Below, in pieces: positions 51,094 to 61,237 of a stretch of DNA of 64,000 nt. This stretch comes from Nocardioides luteus. GTDB taxonomy: Bacteria; Actinomycetota; Actinomycetes; Propionibacteriales; Nocardioidaceae. The notes below the pieces were generated by a model. The model saw only the letters and a list, made by a program, of their open reading frames with translations, ran no database searches and was not told where the DNA came from. The position numbers and the translations under genes were made by a program. Within the stretch, counting starts at the first letter, position 1. The number at the start of each line of letters is the position of its first letter. Location of the stretch: assembly GCF_000960475.2 (NCBI RefSeq), contig NZ_JZDQ02000013.1, positions 1 through 64,000 on the forward strand. Reading direction: 5' to 3'.

Positions 51094-52419
51094 TCAGGAG
51101 CCGCCGGTGACGCTGTCGACGCCGTCCTGATAGAGCCCGCCGAGCTCCTCGTCGACCGCCTCGGGCGTCTTGGTGCCGTTGACGACCTCCTGCAGACCCG
51201 CGTTGAGCTCGTCGTAGAACGTCGGGGTCGGCCAGTCGGGGTAGAAGCCCAGACCGTCCTGCTCGGTGAGGGTGTTGAAGTTGGCGATGAGCTCCTTGCT
51301 CTTCTCGTCCGTGATCGCCTCGGCGTCGGCGGCGACCGGCACCCCACCGTGGTTGCCCATCAGGTTCTGGATCTTCGGGCTCATGGTGATGTCGATGAAC
51401 TTGTAGGCCAGGTCCTTCTCCTCGGCCTTGGTCGGCACGACCCACAGGTTGCCGGAGGAGCCGGGCGACATCGTGGCACCCGGGAACAGCCCGGTGCTCC
51501 AGTCGAACTTCGCCCCCTCGACGATCCGGCCGTACCACCAGCTGCCGGAGAAGAACATCGGCGCCTCACCGTTGATGAAGTCGACACCGGCGTCCTCGGC
51601 CTTCAGGCCGGTCGCGCTCTTGGAGATGTAGCCCTTGTCGACCCAGTCCTTGATCGTCTGGGTCGCGTAGCTGATCTCAGGTCCGCTGAAATCGACCTTC
51701 TCGGTGTAGGTCTGGTAGGCCGTGACCCAGTCACGGTCGGCCTTCGTCATCGCCAGCTGATACCAGAGCTGGCCGAGCGGGTACTCGGCGGCCGACTCGG
51801 CCAGCGGCGTGATGCCCTTGGCCTCGAACGCGGCCATCGCCTCCTCGAGCTCTGCGAAGGTGGTGGGCACCTTGACGCCGTTCTTCTCGAAGAGATCCTC
51901 GTTGTAGTAGAACTCGACGTACTCGCCGTAGTTCGGGATGCCGAAGTAGCCGCCCGACCCCATCACACCCTTGTCGTCGTACGTCGCGGTGGTCTGCAGG
52001 CTCGGCGCCAGCTTGTCGTCCCACTGGTAGGCCTCGACGGCACCGTCGAGATTGGTCAGCAGACCCTGACTGGCGAGGAGGCCGGCGGTGGCGTTGCCCT
52101 TGTTGTACTCCATCAGGTCCGGCGCCTTGTCGGAGTTGAGCACCTGGCTGGCAGTGGTGCGGATCTGCTCGAAGGACTTGGCCTCGAACTCGACCTTCGC
52201 TCCGGTCTCCTTCTCGAACTCCTCGATCGCGGCGGCCCAGGCCACGCCCATGGCGCTGGACTCGTCCTCGTAGTGCCACAGCGTGAGCGTGCGACCCTTT
52301 CCGTCGACGTTCGTGTCGACATCACCACTGTCCGAGCTCGCGCTCGAGCCGCCGCAAGCGCTCATGGCCAGCGCTCCGGCGAGCATGACGGCACCGAGCG
52401 CACATCTCGTGCTGCGCAT
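51094..52419 (-). CDS. Sugar-binding lipoprotein of the ABC importer
   Basis: 441 aa from the ATG at 52419 (GAGGAGGT ahead). Lipoprotein signal with lipobox ALAMSACGGS (Cys at about 22). The mature part is a family 1 extracellular solute-binding protein (LTLWHYEDESSAMGVAW; QVLNSDKAPDLMEYNKGNAT; GEAPMFFSGSWWYG). It probably binds an alpha-xyloside or related oligosaccharide, as judged by the GH31 gene downstream (inference). A ROK-type operator lies 45 bp upstream. Confidence 0.92.
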   Translation of the reverse strand: MRSTRCALGAVMLAGALAMSACGGSSASSDSGDVDTNVDGKGRTLTLWHYEDESSAMGVAWAAAIEEFEKETGAKVEFEAKSFEQIRTTASQVLNSDKAPDLMEYNKGNATAGLLASQGLLTNLDGAVEAYQWDDKLAPSLQTTATYDDKGVMGSGGYFGIPNYGEYVEFYYNEDLFEKNGVKVPTTFAELEEAMAAFEAKGITPLAESAAEYPLGQLWYQLAMTKADRDWVTAYQTYTEKVDFSGPEISYATQTIKDWVDKGYISKSATGLKAEDAGVDFINGEAPMFFSGSWWYGRIVEGAKFDWSTGLFPGATMSPGSSGNLWVVPTKAEEKDLAYKFIDITMSPKIQNLMGNHGGVPVAADAEAITDEKSKELIANFNTLTEQDGLGFYPDWPTPTFYDELNAGLQEVVNGTKTPEAVDEELGGLYQDGVDSVTGGS

Positions 52420-52463
52420 GGCGTACCTCCTCGTCTGGCGGTCCTCCAACGCACCGCCGATAT

Positions 52464-52482
52464 TTGTTCGAGACCAGAACAT
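52464..52482. promoter_or_regulatory. ROK operator upstream of the sugar operon
   Basis: TTGTTCG-N5-AGAACAT (52464-52470 and 52476-52482), matching the perfect copy upstream of the ROK gene (53761-53779) in sequence and spacing. Its position before the binding-protein gene suits repression by the ROK protein. Confidence 0.7.
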
Positions 52483-52557
52483 AACGTGGGTCCCAGTGTG
52501 ACGCAAGGCACAACGTGGCCAAATTTCCGTCGCGCCCGGAGGTTTTGTACGCGGCGC

Positions 52558-53733
52558 TCAGCCGCCCAGCAGAAAGCCGGCCGGGTCGGCGAGCAGCTCC
52601 GCCCAGACCAGCTCGGCGGCCCCGATCATCAGCTGCTCCTCCCCGAGCGCGGCGTCGCGCACCTCGACGCCCTCGCGGATGGAGGCGACCGCGTCGCCGA
52701 CCAGGTCGACGGGCGCCGCATCACGCAACGCAGCGAGGAAGCCGGAGAGGACGATGGCCTGCGGGTTGAGCACGTTGACGGCATTGCGCACCGCGACCGC
52801 GAGCAGGCCTGCCAGCTCCTCGACCAGGCCCGCGAGGGCGCTGTCAGGATCCTCGTCCCCCCGCCCGGCCAACCGTTCGGTCAGCTCGCGGCCGAGGCGT
52901 CCGGCGTCGGCCGCGTCCAGGCCGACCGCGGCGAGCAGAGTGGCCTGGTCGACCTCGGCCTCGAGACAGCCTGCGGCACCACAGTGACACCGCGCTCCGC
53001 CTGGCCGCACGACGGTGTGCCCGAACTCGCCGGCATAGCCGGCAGCACCGGTCAGGAGCTGTCCCGCCACCACCGCGCCACCGCCGACACCGCTTGCTCC
53101 ACCGATGAGATAGACCAGGTCAGCAACGCCTTTGCCGGCGCCGAACCGACTCTCCGCACGCATCGCGAGCGTGGCCGCATTGGCCGCCCAGGAGCGCAGC
53201 CCCGTGGCCTTGGTGACCTCGTCGACGATCGGCACCTCACTCCAACCCAGATGGGTGGCCTGGCGCACGACCCCATCGCCGATGCGCACCTGACCAGGGA
53301 TCGCGAGCCCAAGGCCCAGCACCCGCGCCGAGTCGCCGGCCAGCATGCCCCGGACCGTCGCCGCCGCGAGCCCCACGACGGTGGCCACCTCGGTGTCCGG
53401 GGTCTCGATGCGGACGTGCTTGACGACCCGACCGCCCAGGCCGACGAGGCCGACATGAACCGCGTCGACCTCCGGGTTGACCGCAACCGCGACGACGTCC
53501 TCAGCCAGCCGAACGACGCCACTGGGGCGACCCGCTCCACCCGTCAGGGCCGGCGTCGATTCGGTGACCAGCCCCAGCCCGATCAGCTCCGCGACGACCC
53601 CGGCCATCGTCGATCTGCTGAGACCGACCTCTCGGGTCAGCTCGGCTCGCGACCTCGCGCCCTCCTCATGAAGCAACGTCAACACCCGCGAGAGGTTGCG
53701 CCGACGCAGGTCCTCCGTCGTCTGGCTCGTCAT
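52558..53733 (-). CDS. ROK-family transcriptional repressor of the sugar operon
   Basis: 391 aa. An N-terminal winged HTH (SRAELTREVGLSRSTMAGVV, about 28-47) is joined to a sugar-kinase-like ROK domain with the zinc motif CHCGAAGCLEAEV (about 250) and GHTVVRPGG. NagC/Mlc/XylR-type repressors of this build release DNA on binding a sugar. Gene order and two identical-type operators (its own promoter and that of the importer operon) suggest it controls import and use of the GH31 substrate. Confidence 0.9.
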   Translation of the reverse strand: MTSQTTEDLRRRNLSRVLTLLHEEGARSRAELTREVGLSRSTMAGVVAELIGLGLVTESTPALTGGAGRPSGVVRLAEDVVAVAVNPEVDAVHVGLVGLGGRVVKHVRIETPDTEVATVVGLAAATVRGMLAGDSARVLGLGLAIPGQVRIGDGVVRQATHLGWSEVPIVDEVTKATGLRSWAANAATLAMRAESRFGAGKGVADLVYLIGGASGVGGGAVVAGQLLTGAAGYAGEFGHTVVRPGGARCHCGAAGCLEAEVDQATLLAAVGLDAADAGRLGRELTERLAGRGDEDPDSALAGLVEELAGLLAVAVRNAVNVLNPQAIVLSGFLAALRDAAPVDLVGDAVASIREGVEVRDAALGEEQLMIGAAELVWAELLADPAGFLLGG

Positions 53734-53760
53734 GGAGCGACACTACCACCGGGCAGTATT

Positions 53761-53779
53761 TTGTTCGTAAGTCGAACAA
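53761..53779. promoter_or_regulatory. ROK operator upstream of the ROK gene
   Basis: Perfect palindrome TTGTTCG-N5-CGAACAA (arms 53761-53767 and 53773-53779), 27 bp before the ROK start. Likely autoregulation. Confidence 0.72.
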
Positions 53780-53911
53780 TCTGCCGCCAGCCTGCTCCGA
53801 GTCGTCCGCGAGGTCACCCTTTCGGCCCGTTCGATGCAACCACGGTTACTGTGTCATCGCCGATCCGACGACCTACCTGCGACGGACCCTGCTCACCGGA
53901 ACGGACACCCC

Positions 53912-55259
<1,348 letters not shown>

Positions 55260-55273
<14 letters not shown>

Positions 55274-55991
55274 CCGCGGCGACCAGGTGCGACCAGGCCG
55301 GCGAGGCCGGGTCGCCCCACGCCGCGTGGTCGGCGCCGTCGACCACCTCGAGACGTACGCCGGGGTGTGCTGCCGCGTAGCGCTCGGAGATCGCGATCGG
55401 GATCCCGGTGTCGGCGGTGCCGTGGAGGAGCCGCACGGGGACCCGGGGCGCGAGGCCGATCGGGTCGGCGGCGGCGTACGCCTCGGGGGTCTCGACCGGG
55501 GTGCCGCCGAGGAACTCCTCGACCGCCCCGTCGCCGAGACCTTCCTCGCTCATCGCGGCGAGGGCGGCCGCCGGGGCCAGGGCGACGACGCCGGTGACCA
55601 GGGTGCCCGGCCGCGATGCCGCCCAGAGGGCGAGCTGGCCGCCGGAGGAGTGTCCGACCAGGGTGATCCGGCGGGGCGCGTCGTTGTGGACGGTCCACTC
55701 CCGGCCGCTGAGCTGGATCGACTCGATCGCGGTCTCCACGTCCTCGAAGGCCTGCCGCCACTGGCCCGGGCCGTGCCGGTATTCCACCGTCGCGGTCAGA
55801 TGGCCCGCCTCGGCCAGCGCCCGGCCGGCCGACCACGTGCGGATCCGGTCGGAGTCGCGCCACATCCCGCCGTGGAGCAGGAGGACGAGCGAGTCGGTCG
55901 CCTCCGCCGGCTCGAAGACGTCGGCGACCTGGCGGGCGGTGGCGCCGTAGCGCATCGTCGCGTCGGGGTAGGTGGTGTCGATCGTGGTCAT
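55260..55991 (-). CDS. Alpha/beta hydrolase, arylformamidase/esterase-like
   Basis: 243 aa from the ATG at 55991 (GGAGAAG ahead). Oxyanion segment LLLHGGMWRDSD (about 37-48), nucleophile elbow VGHSSGGQLAL (about 112), and a late Asp/His pair in GTADTGIP and GADHAAWGDP. The fold and HGGxW motif are shared with kynurenine formamidases of the hydrolase type and with BD-FAE esterases. It overlaps benE by 4 bp, so it is part of the benzoate locus transcript, but its role there is unknown. Confidence 0.82.
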
Positions 55992-57193
55992 GGCTTCTCC
56001 TTGCTGTTGCGGTCGAGCAGGACGCTGACCGCGACACCGATCACCAGCCCCCAGAAGGCGGAGCCGATGTTGAGGACGGTGATGTCGGCGACGGTCACCA
56101 GGAAGGTGACCAGCGCGCCGGTGACGTGGGGGCCGCTGAAGGCGGTCTGGAAGGCACCCTGGAGCGGCTTGAGCATGGCGAGGCCGCCGAGGACGGCGAC
56201 GTACGCCTCGGGCATGGTGGTGATGACCCGGACCATGCCGGGGGCGAGGAGCCCGAACCCGATGGCGAGCACGCCGCACCACACCGCCGCGGCGTAGTGC
56301 CGGCGCCGCTCCCCCGAGGCGGTGACCAGCGCGTTGGTGGGCCCGGCCAGGCAGGTGGACACCCCGCCGAACGGCGCGGCGACCAGCGAGGTCACGCCGC
56401 ACCAGCCGGTCACCTGGTTCATCCGCGGGTCGTGGCCGGCGGCGCGCAGCACGGCCATGCCCTGGCCATTCTGGACGACCAGCACGGTGATCAGCAGCGG
56501 GATGGTGAGCTCGACGAAGGCGGAGCCGGTGAAGACGGGTGACGTCCAGACCGGGTCGATGATCCAGCGGCCGGAGACCTCGACGGCGGGGCGGTCGGCC
56601 AGGCCCACCGCGACCGCTCCGACGGCCAGCGCCACCAGCACCGACGGGAGCCAGCGCACCAGCCGCGGGACCGCGCTGACGGCGATGAAGGCGGCCACCA
56701 TCGGGCCGGCGATCGCCAGGTCGCGGTCGACGGCCAGGACCAGGTCGGTGCCGAAGCGGAGGAAGACACCGGCCACCATCGCCATCACGATCGGCATCGG
56801 CAGCAGGTGCATCACCCGGTCGACCTGCCGGGTCAGGGCCAGCGCGACCAGCAGGACCGCCGCCATCACGAACCCGCCGACCGCCTCCGGCCAGGTGGTG
56901 CCGGCGGCCATCGCCTGGCCGACGACCACGGTGCCGGGGATGGTCCAGAAGTAGACCAGCGGCTGCCGGCTCCAGCGCGAGGCGATGATCGTCAGGGCGC
57001 CGTTGAGACAGAAGACCGCGCTCACCCAGGAGGCGACCACCGCTGCGGAGAGTCCGGCGCCCTGGCCGACGGCCAGGATCACCGCGACCGGGCCGGTGCA
57101 GGAGAACAGGAAGCCGATGAAGCCGTTGACCAGCTCGTGGCGGCCCAGGTCGCCCCTCAGGCCGGTGCGGGGCTCGCGGACGAGCGTGCTCAT
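55988..57193 (-). CDS. benE: Benzoate transporter of the BenE family
   Basis: 401 aa, about 12 membrane helices. Family-typical stretches are NGFIGFLFSCTGPVAVILA (about 23-41), LLITVLVVQNGQGMAVLRAAG and FGGVSTCLAGPTNALVTA, as in Acinetobacter BenE (benzoate:H+ symporter). It lies between the LAL regulator and the hydrolase on the minus strand, overlapping both by 4 bp. A second, MFS-type aromatic importer lies further upstream in the same locus. Confidence 0.92.
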   Translation of the reverse strand: MSTLVREPRTGLRGDLGRHELVNGFIGFLFSCTGPVAVILAVGQGAGLSAAVVASWVSAVFCLNGALTIIASRWSRQPLVYFWTIPGTVVVGQAMAAGTTWPEAVGGFVMAAVLLVALALTRQVDRVMHLLPMPIVMAMVAGVFLRFGTDLVLAVDRDLAIAGPMVAAFIAVSAVPRLVRWLPSVLVALAVGAVAVGLADRPAVEVSGRWIIDPVWTSPVFTGSAFVELTIPLLITVLVVQNGQGMAVLRAAGHDPRMNQVTGWCGVTSLVAAPFGGVSTCLAGPTNALVTASGERRRHYAAAVWCGVLAIGFGLLAPGMVRVITTMPEAYVAVLGGLAMLKPLQGAFQTAFSGPHVTGALVTFLVTVADITVLNIGSAFWGLVIGVAVSVLLDRNSKEKP

Positions 57194-59865
57194 GGTTCCT
57201 CCGTCGGCTCGGCGGCCATCGCGGCGAGCTCGGTCCGGCTGCGGACGCCGAGCTTCGCGTAGATGCGGGTCAGGTGGTACTGCACGGTCTTGGGCGAGAC
57301 GAACAGCTGCGCGGCGACCTCACGGTTGGAGAGGCCCGAGGCGACCATCTCGGCGACGGTCTCCTCCTGCGGGGTCAGGTCCACCGGGCCCCGGTGGCCG
57401 CGTGGTGCCCGCACTCCCCCGGCACGCAGCTCGCGCTCGGCGGCGTCGACGTACATCGACGCCCCCAGCCCGTCCCACAGGTCGCGCGCGGAGGAGAGCA
57501 GCGCCTCGGCGTCACGGCGGCGGCCGGCACGGCGCAGCGCCTGGCCGTAGGCGAAGGTGACCCGGGCGCGGTCGTAGCGGAGCGGCAGCCCGTCGAGCAG
57601 CTCGAGCGCGCGGTCGAAGGTGTCGCGGACCCCGTCGAGGTCTCCGCGGGCGCCGTGCCAGCGGCCGCGGGCGGTGGCCAGCCTGGCCTGGGCGGAGCGG
57701 TGCTGCTCCTCGCGGGCGCGGGTCTCGTGCGGGCGCAGGAACTCGTCGGCCTCCTCCAGGCGGCCCTCCGCGACGAGGGCGGCGGCGTACGTCTCGGCCC
57801 AGGGCCAGATGGCCGGCTCGCTCAGCGCGCTGCCGGCCGGGGCCTGGGTGAGCGGCTCGAGGATGCGCAGGACGGCACGGAAGTCGCTGCGCGCCTCGGC
57901 GATGTGGGCGCGGGCGAGGAGCGCGGGGACGCGCATGATCTCGTAGCCCTGCGCCCCGACCTCGGCGGCGCGAGCGGTGCGGGTGGCCTCCTCCCAGCTG
58001 CCGCGCAGCAGGTGGGTCTCGGTGGCGGTCCACTCCAGCAGCGGGGTGACCAGGGCGATGCCCGACGTCGTCGCGAGCGCGCGTCCGGCGGCGACCGTCT
58101 GCAGCGCAGCCTCTCCCTCGCCGGTCAGGAACTGCACCCGTGCCAGCCAGGCCAGCGCCCACATCGCGATCCGCGTCGAGCCGCCCAGGATCCGCGGGTC
58201 GGTGACACCCTCCAGGCGGCTGCGGGCCTCGTCGGGCTCGTCGGCGAGCACGTCGAGCCAGCCGCGGCCCATGGTGACCCGCTGGGTCTGGGCGCTGTGC
58301 CCGACGCGGCGGGCGGCCAGGGCGTACGCGTCGTGGGCCTCCTCGAACCGGCCGGCCATCGCCAGCCCGAGCCCGCGGATCGCGGCGGCCTCGACGCCGG
58401 CGGCCGAGTCGCGGCCCGCCAGGGAGATCGCCCGGTCGGCCCAGGTGACCAGCTCGTCGCCGCGGCACAGCGCCAGCGAGTGCAGCACGTGCCGGGTCGC
58501 GATGAGGGCGGCGGTCTCCGGCTCACGGTCGGCGTTGACGATGTCCCAGGCCCGCTCGAGCCGCACCTCGGCCTCGCTCGCGCGACCACGCAGGATCGCC
58601 AGATAGGCGAGCACCGCGTCGCGCAGCGGTGTCTCCCGCAGACTCTCGACGACCGGCACCAGCGCCGCGGCACCCATGCCGTCGCCGGCGGCGACCAGGG
58701 CGTCGACGGAGCGGATCAGCCGGTCGTCGCGGCGCACGGGGTCCTCGGTGAGGCGGCTGGAGTCGCGGTAGAGGGCGGCCGCCTCCGCCCAGGCGCCCTC
58801 GTCGCCGCGCCGCTGCGCCAGCCGGGCGACCTCGTCGGCGAGCTCGGCGTCGGGCAGCGGGGTCGCGGCGACCAGATGGCGGGCCCGGCTGACCTCGTCG
58901 TCGACGACCGCGGCGGCGCGCTGGTGCGCATCGGCGGCCCGGCGCGCGCCCATCGTCGCCAGCACGGCGACGCCGACCAGCGGCGTACGCCAGCGGGGGC
59001 GGTGGTCGCGGGTGATCTCCACCAGCCCGGCAGCTGCCAGGGCGTCGACCGCGGAGAGCGGGTCCTCCAGGCCGGCCAGGGCGGCGGCCTGTCCCAGGGA
59101 CGCGTGGTCCCCGAGGACGGCGAGGGCCTCGGCCAGCGCACGGTCCTCCGGGCCGCATCCGGCGAGCGCGAGCTGGACCTCGTCGCGTACATGGGCAGGG
59201 GCGGGCAGCTGGGTGTCCGGCCGGGCCCAGCGGGCCGGCGGGAGCTCGTCGAGCAGCGCGACCGCGTCACGCGGGCTGCCGGCCGTGTGCCGGGTGAGCA
59301 CCTCGGCCATCGCCGGGTGCAGGACCCGTCCGCGCAGCACCGCGAGCTCGCCGACGGCGGCCACATCCAGCCCCTCGATGCGTACGGTGTCGGCGGCGAT
59401 CTCGCCCAGGAACGGGGTGCTGCGGGTGGCCGCCAGCACCACCAGCACCGGTGCCTCGCGGTGCCGGCGCAGCGCGGAGGCGATCGCCTGCAGCGAGAAG
59501 GTGTCGGCGAGGTCGGCGTCGTCGACCAGGACCAGGCGGGGCTCGTCGGCCGAGCCTTCCCCGGCGGCCCGCGCGACCAGGACGTCGGCCGCGGCGACCG
59601 GGTCGTCCGGCGGATCTTCCCCGAGCAGCTGGCGCAGCACCGAGCCGGGGCAGTCCTGCTCCCACGCACCCGCGCCAGCCGTCAGCGCCGGAGGCGCGAC
59701 CCGGTCAGCCAGGCCGCGGAGCAGCGCGGTCTTGCCCAGCCCCGGGTCCCCGAGGACCAGGACGGCGGCCGACCCGGAGGCGGGGGTGCGGGCCAGCCGC
59801 GAGGTGAGCTCGACGAGCTCGTCCTCGCGACCGACACACCCAGCTCGTTCTATGAGCACGGTCAC
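57190..59865 (-). CDS. LAL-type (large ATP-binding LuxR) regulator of the benzoate locus
   Basis: 891 aa. An N-terminal AAA/STAND ATPase with Walker A LVLGDPGLGKTALL (about 36-49) and Walker B LVLVDDADLAD is followed by a long alpha-helical, TPR-like middle. A C-terminal LuxR HTH ends the protein (LTPQEETVAEMVASGLSNRE; FVSPKTVQYHLTRIYAKLGV, about 825-880). LAL regulators act as ATP-dependent activators that sense a ligand. Its position inside the ben gene row suggests it activates benzoate catabolism, in place of the LysR or XylS regulators of proteobacteria. Its 4-bp overlap with benE indicates joint transcription. Confidence 0.9.
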   Translation of the reverse strand: MTVLIERAGCVGREDELVELTSRLARTPASGSAAVLVLGDPGLGKTALLRGLADRVAPPALTAGAGAWEQDCPGSVLRQLLGEDPPDDPVAAADVLVARAAGEGSADEPRLVLVDDADLADTFSLQAIASALRRHREAPVLVVLAATRSTPFLGEIAADTVRIEGLDVAAVGELAVLRGRVLHPAMAEVLTRHTAGSPRDAVALLDELPPARWARPDTQLPAPAHVRDEVQLALAGCGPEDRALAEALAVLGDHASLGQAAALAGLEDPLSAVDALAAAGLVEITRDHRPRWRTPLVGVAVLATMGARRAADAHQRAAAVVDDEVSRARHLVAATPLPDAELADEVARLAQRRGDEGAWAEAAALYRDSSRLTEDPVRRDDRLIRSVDALVAAGDGMGAAALVPVVESLRETPLRDAVLAYLAILRGRASEAEVRLERAWDIVNADREPETAALIATRHVLHSLALCRGDELVTWADRAISLAGRDSAAGVEAAAIRGLGLAMAGRFEEAHDAYALAARRVGHSAQTQRVTMGRGWLDVLADEPDEARSRLEGVTDPRILGGSTRIAMWALAWLARVQFLTGEGEAALQTVAAGRALATTSGIALVTPLLEWTATETHLLRGSWEEATRTARAAEVGAQGYEIMRVPALLARAHIAEARSDFRAVLRILEPLTQAPAGSALSEPAIWPWAETYAAALVAEGRLEEADEFLRPHETRAREEQHRSAQARLATARGRWHGARGDLDGVRDTFDRALELLDGLPLRYDRARVTFAYGQALRRAGRRRDAEALLSSARDLWDGLGASMYVDAAERELRAGGVRAPRGHRGPVDLTPQEETVAEMVASGLSNREVAAQLFVSPKTVQYHLTRIYAKLGVRSRTELAAMAAEPTEEP

Positions 59866-59879
59866 ACCCTAGGCCCCTC

Positions 59880-61166
59880 TCAGACCGTCAGGCCGTCGTC
59901 GAGCGCGAGGTCCACCACGGGCTCCTGCGGGGACCGAGGCACCGCCACGGCCACCACGGCACCCAGCAGCGCGACACCGGCGAAGATCTGGAAGGCGGTC
60001 GCGCCGCCGACCCCGGCGGCGACCAGGGCCCCGCCGATGATCGGCCCGACGATCCCGCCCAGCCGGCCGAAACCGGCACACCAGGCGACGCCCGCACCGC
60101 GGGCCCGGGTCGGGTAGTAGTTGGCCACCAGCCCGTAGATGAGCACCTGGGTGCCGATCGTGCCGACACCGGCGATCGCCACCGCCGCGAACAGGATGCC
60201 GACCGGCAGCCCGAGCGGCAGCAGCACGAGCATCAGGCTGGCGAGCACGAAGGTGGTCGCGACCACCGGCTTGGCGCCGGTCCGGTCGGCGACGTACGAG
60301 GCGAGGAGTCCACCGAGGATGGCTCCGCCGTTGAGCACGAGCAGGAAGGTGAGGGCGTACGCCTTGCCGTAGCCGTTGTCCTCCATGATCTTCGGCAGCC
60401 AGGTGTTGAGGCCGTAGGTCAGCAGCAGGCCGGAGAAGCTCATCAGGCCGAGCACGAGGGTCGGGAGGAGGAGCGGGCGGCGGACCAGGGCGCCGAAGCC
60501 GACCGCCTCCGGGGCGGTGCTGGTCGCGGCGACCCGGCCGCGGGAGTCGAGCCACAGCTGCGACTCGGGCAGCTTGGCGATGGCGAACGGGAGCAGCAGG
60601 ATCAGCGGGCTGGCCCCGATCATCATCAGGATCCGCCAGTGCGAGCCGCTCGGGTCGATGATCAGGGCCATGACCGAGGCGCTCACGCCACCGGCGGGGA
60701 TGCCGCTGTAGACGATCGCGTTGAGCCGGTTCTTCCGCTCCGGCGGCGCGAACTCGGCGACCAGGGCGCCGACGGTGGCCAGGATCGCGCCCAGCCCGAT
60801 ACCGGTGAGGAAGCGGAGGATGCCGAAGACGGCGATCGACTGCGCGAACGCGGTCGCCGCCATCCCGAGCGAGAACCAGGTGATGCTGGCGAGCACCACC
60901 TTCCGGCGGCCGATCCGGTCGCTGACCGCGCCGGCGCTCAGGGCGCCGACGAGCACGCCGACGAGGGCATAGCTGCCCAGCGTGCCCGCCTGGCCCGCGG
61001 AGAGCTGCCCGATCTGCCCGGGGTCAGCCATCAGGGTCGGCAGCACCGTGCCGTAGACCACGAGGTCGTAGCCGTCGAACATCAGGGCCAGCGCGGAGAG
61101 CGCGACGACCCAGGCGAGCTGGCGCCCGTTCTTCGCCCGAGCGATTTCATCGGTGTATTCGGACAT
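59880..61166 (-). CDS. benK: MFS aromatic acid:H+ symporter, BenK/PcaK-like
   Basis: 428 aa, 12 membrane helices. AAHS-family signature MFDGYDLVVYGTVLPTLM (about 29-46), the MFS loop motif GAVSDRIGRRKVV (about 79-91), and RFLTGIGLGAILATVGALVAE. It imports benzoate or a related aromatic acid with protons. It lies between the BenC-FCD-BenD gene and the LAL regulator, same strand, so it is in the ben operon. Confidence 0.87.
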   Translation of the reverse strand: MSEYTDEIARAKNGRQLAWVVALSALALMFDGYDLVVYGTVLPTLMADPGQIGQLSAGQAGTLGSYALVGVLVGALSAGAVSDRIGRRKVVLASITWFSLGMAATAFAQSIAVFGILRFLTGIGLGAILATVGALVAEFAPPERKNRLNAIVYSGIPAGGVSASVMALIIDPSGSHWRILMMIGASPLILLLPFAIAKLPESQLWLDSRGRVAATSTAPEAVGFGALVRRPLLLPTLVLGLMSFSGLLLTYGLNTWLPKIMEDNGYGKAYALTFLLVLNGGAILGGLLASYVADRTGAKPVVATTFVLASLMLVLLPLGLPVGILFAAVAIAGVGTIGTQVLIYGLVANYYPTRARGAGVAWCAGFGRLGGIVGPIIGGALVAAGVGGATAFQIFAGVALLGAVVAVAVPRSPQEPVVDLALDDGLTV

Positions 61167-61237
61167 GGGTGATCTCCATCGGTGACGCGAGCGTGCTCGC
61201 GAAGGGAGGGTCGGCCCCGAGAGAGGAACCTGGTGGC

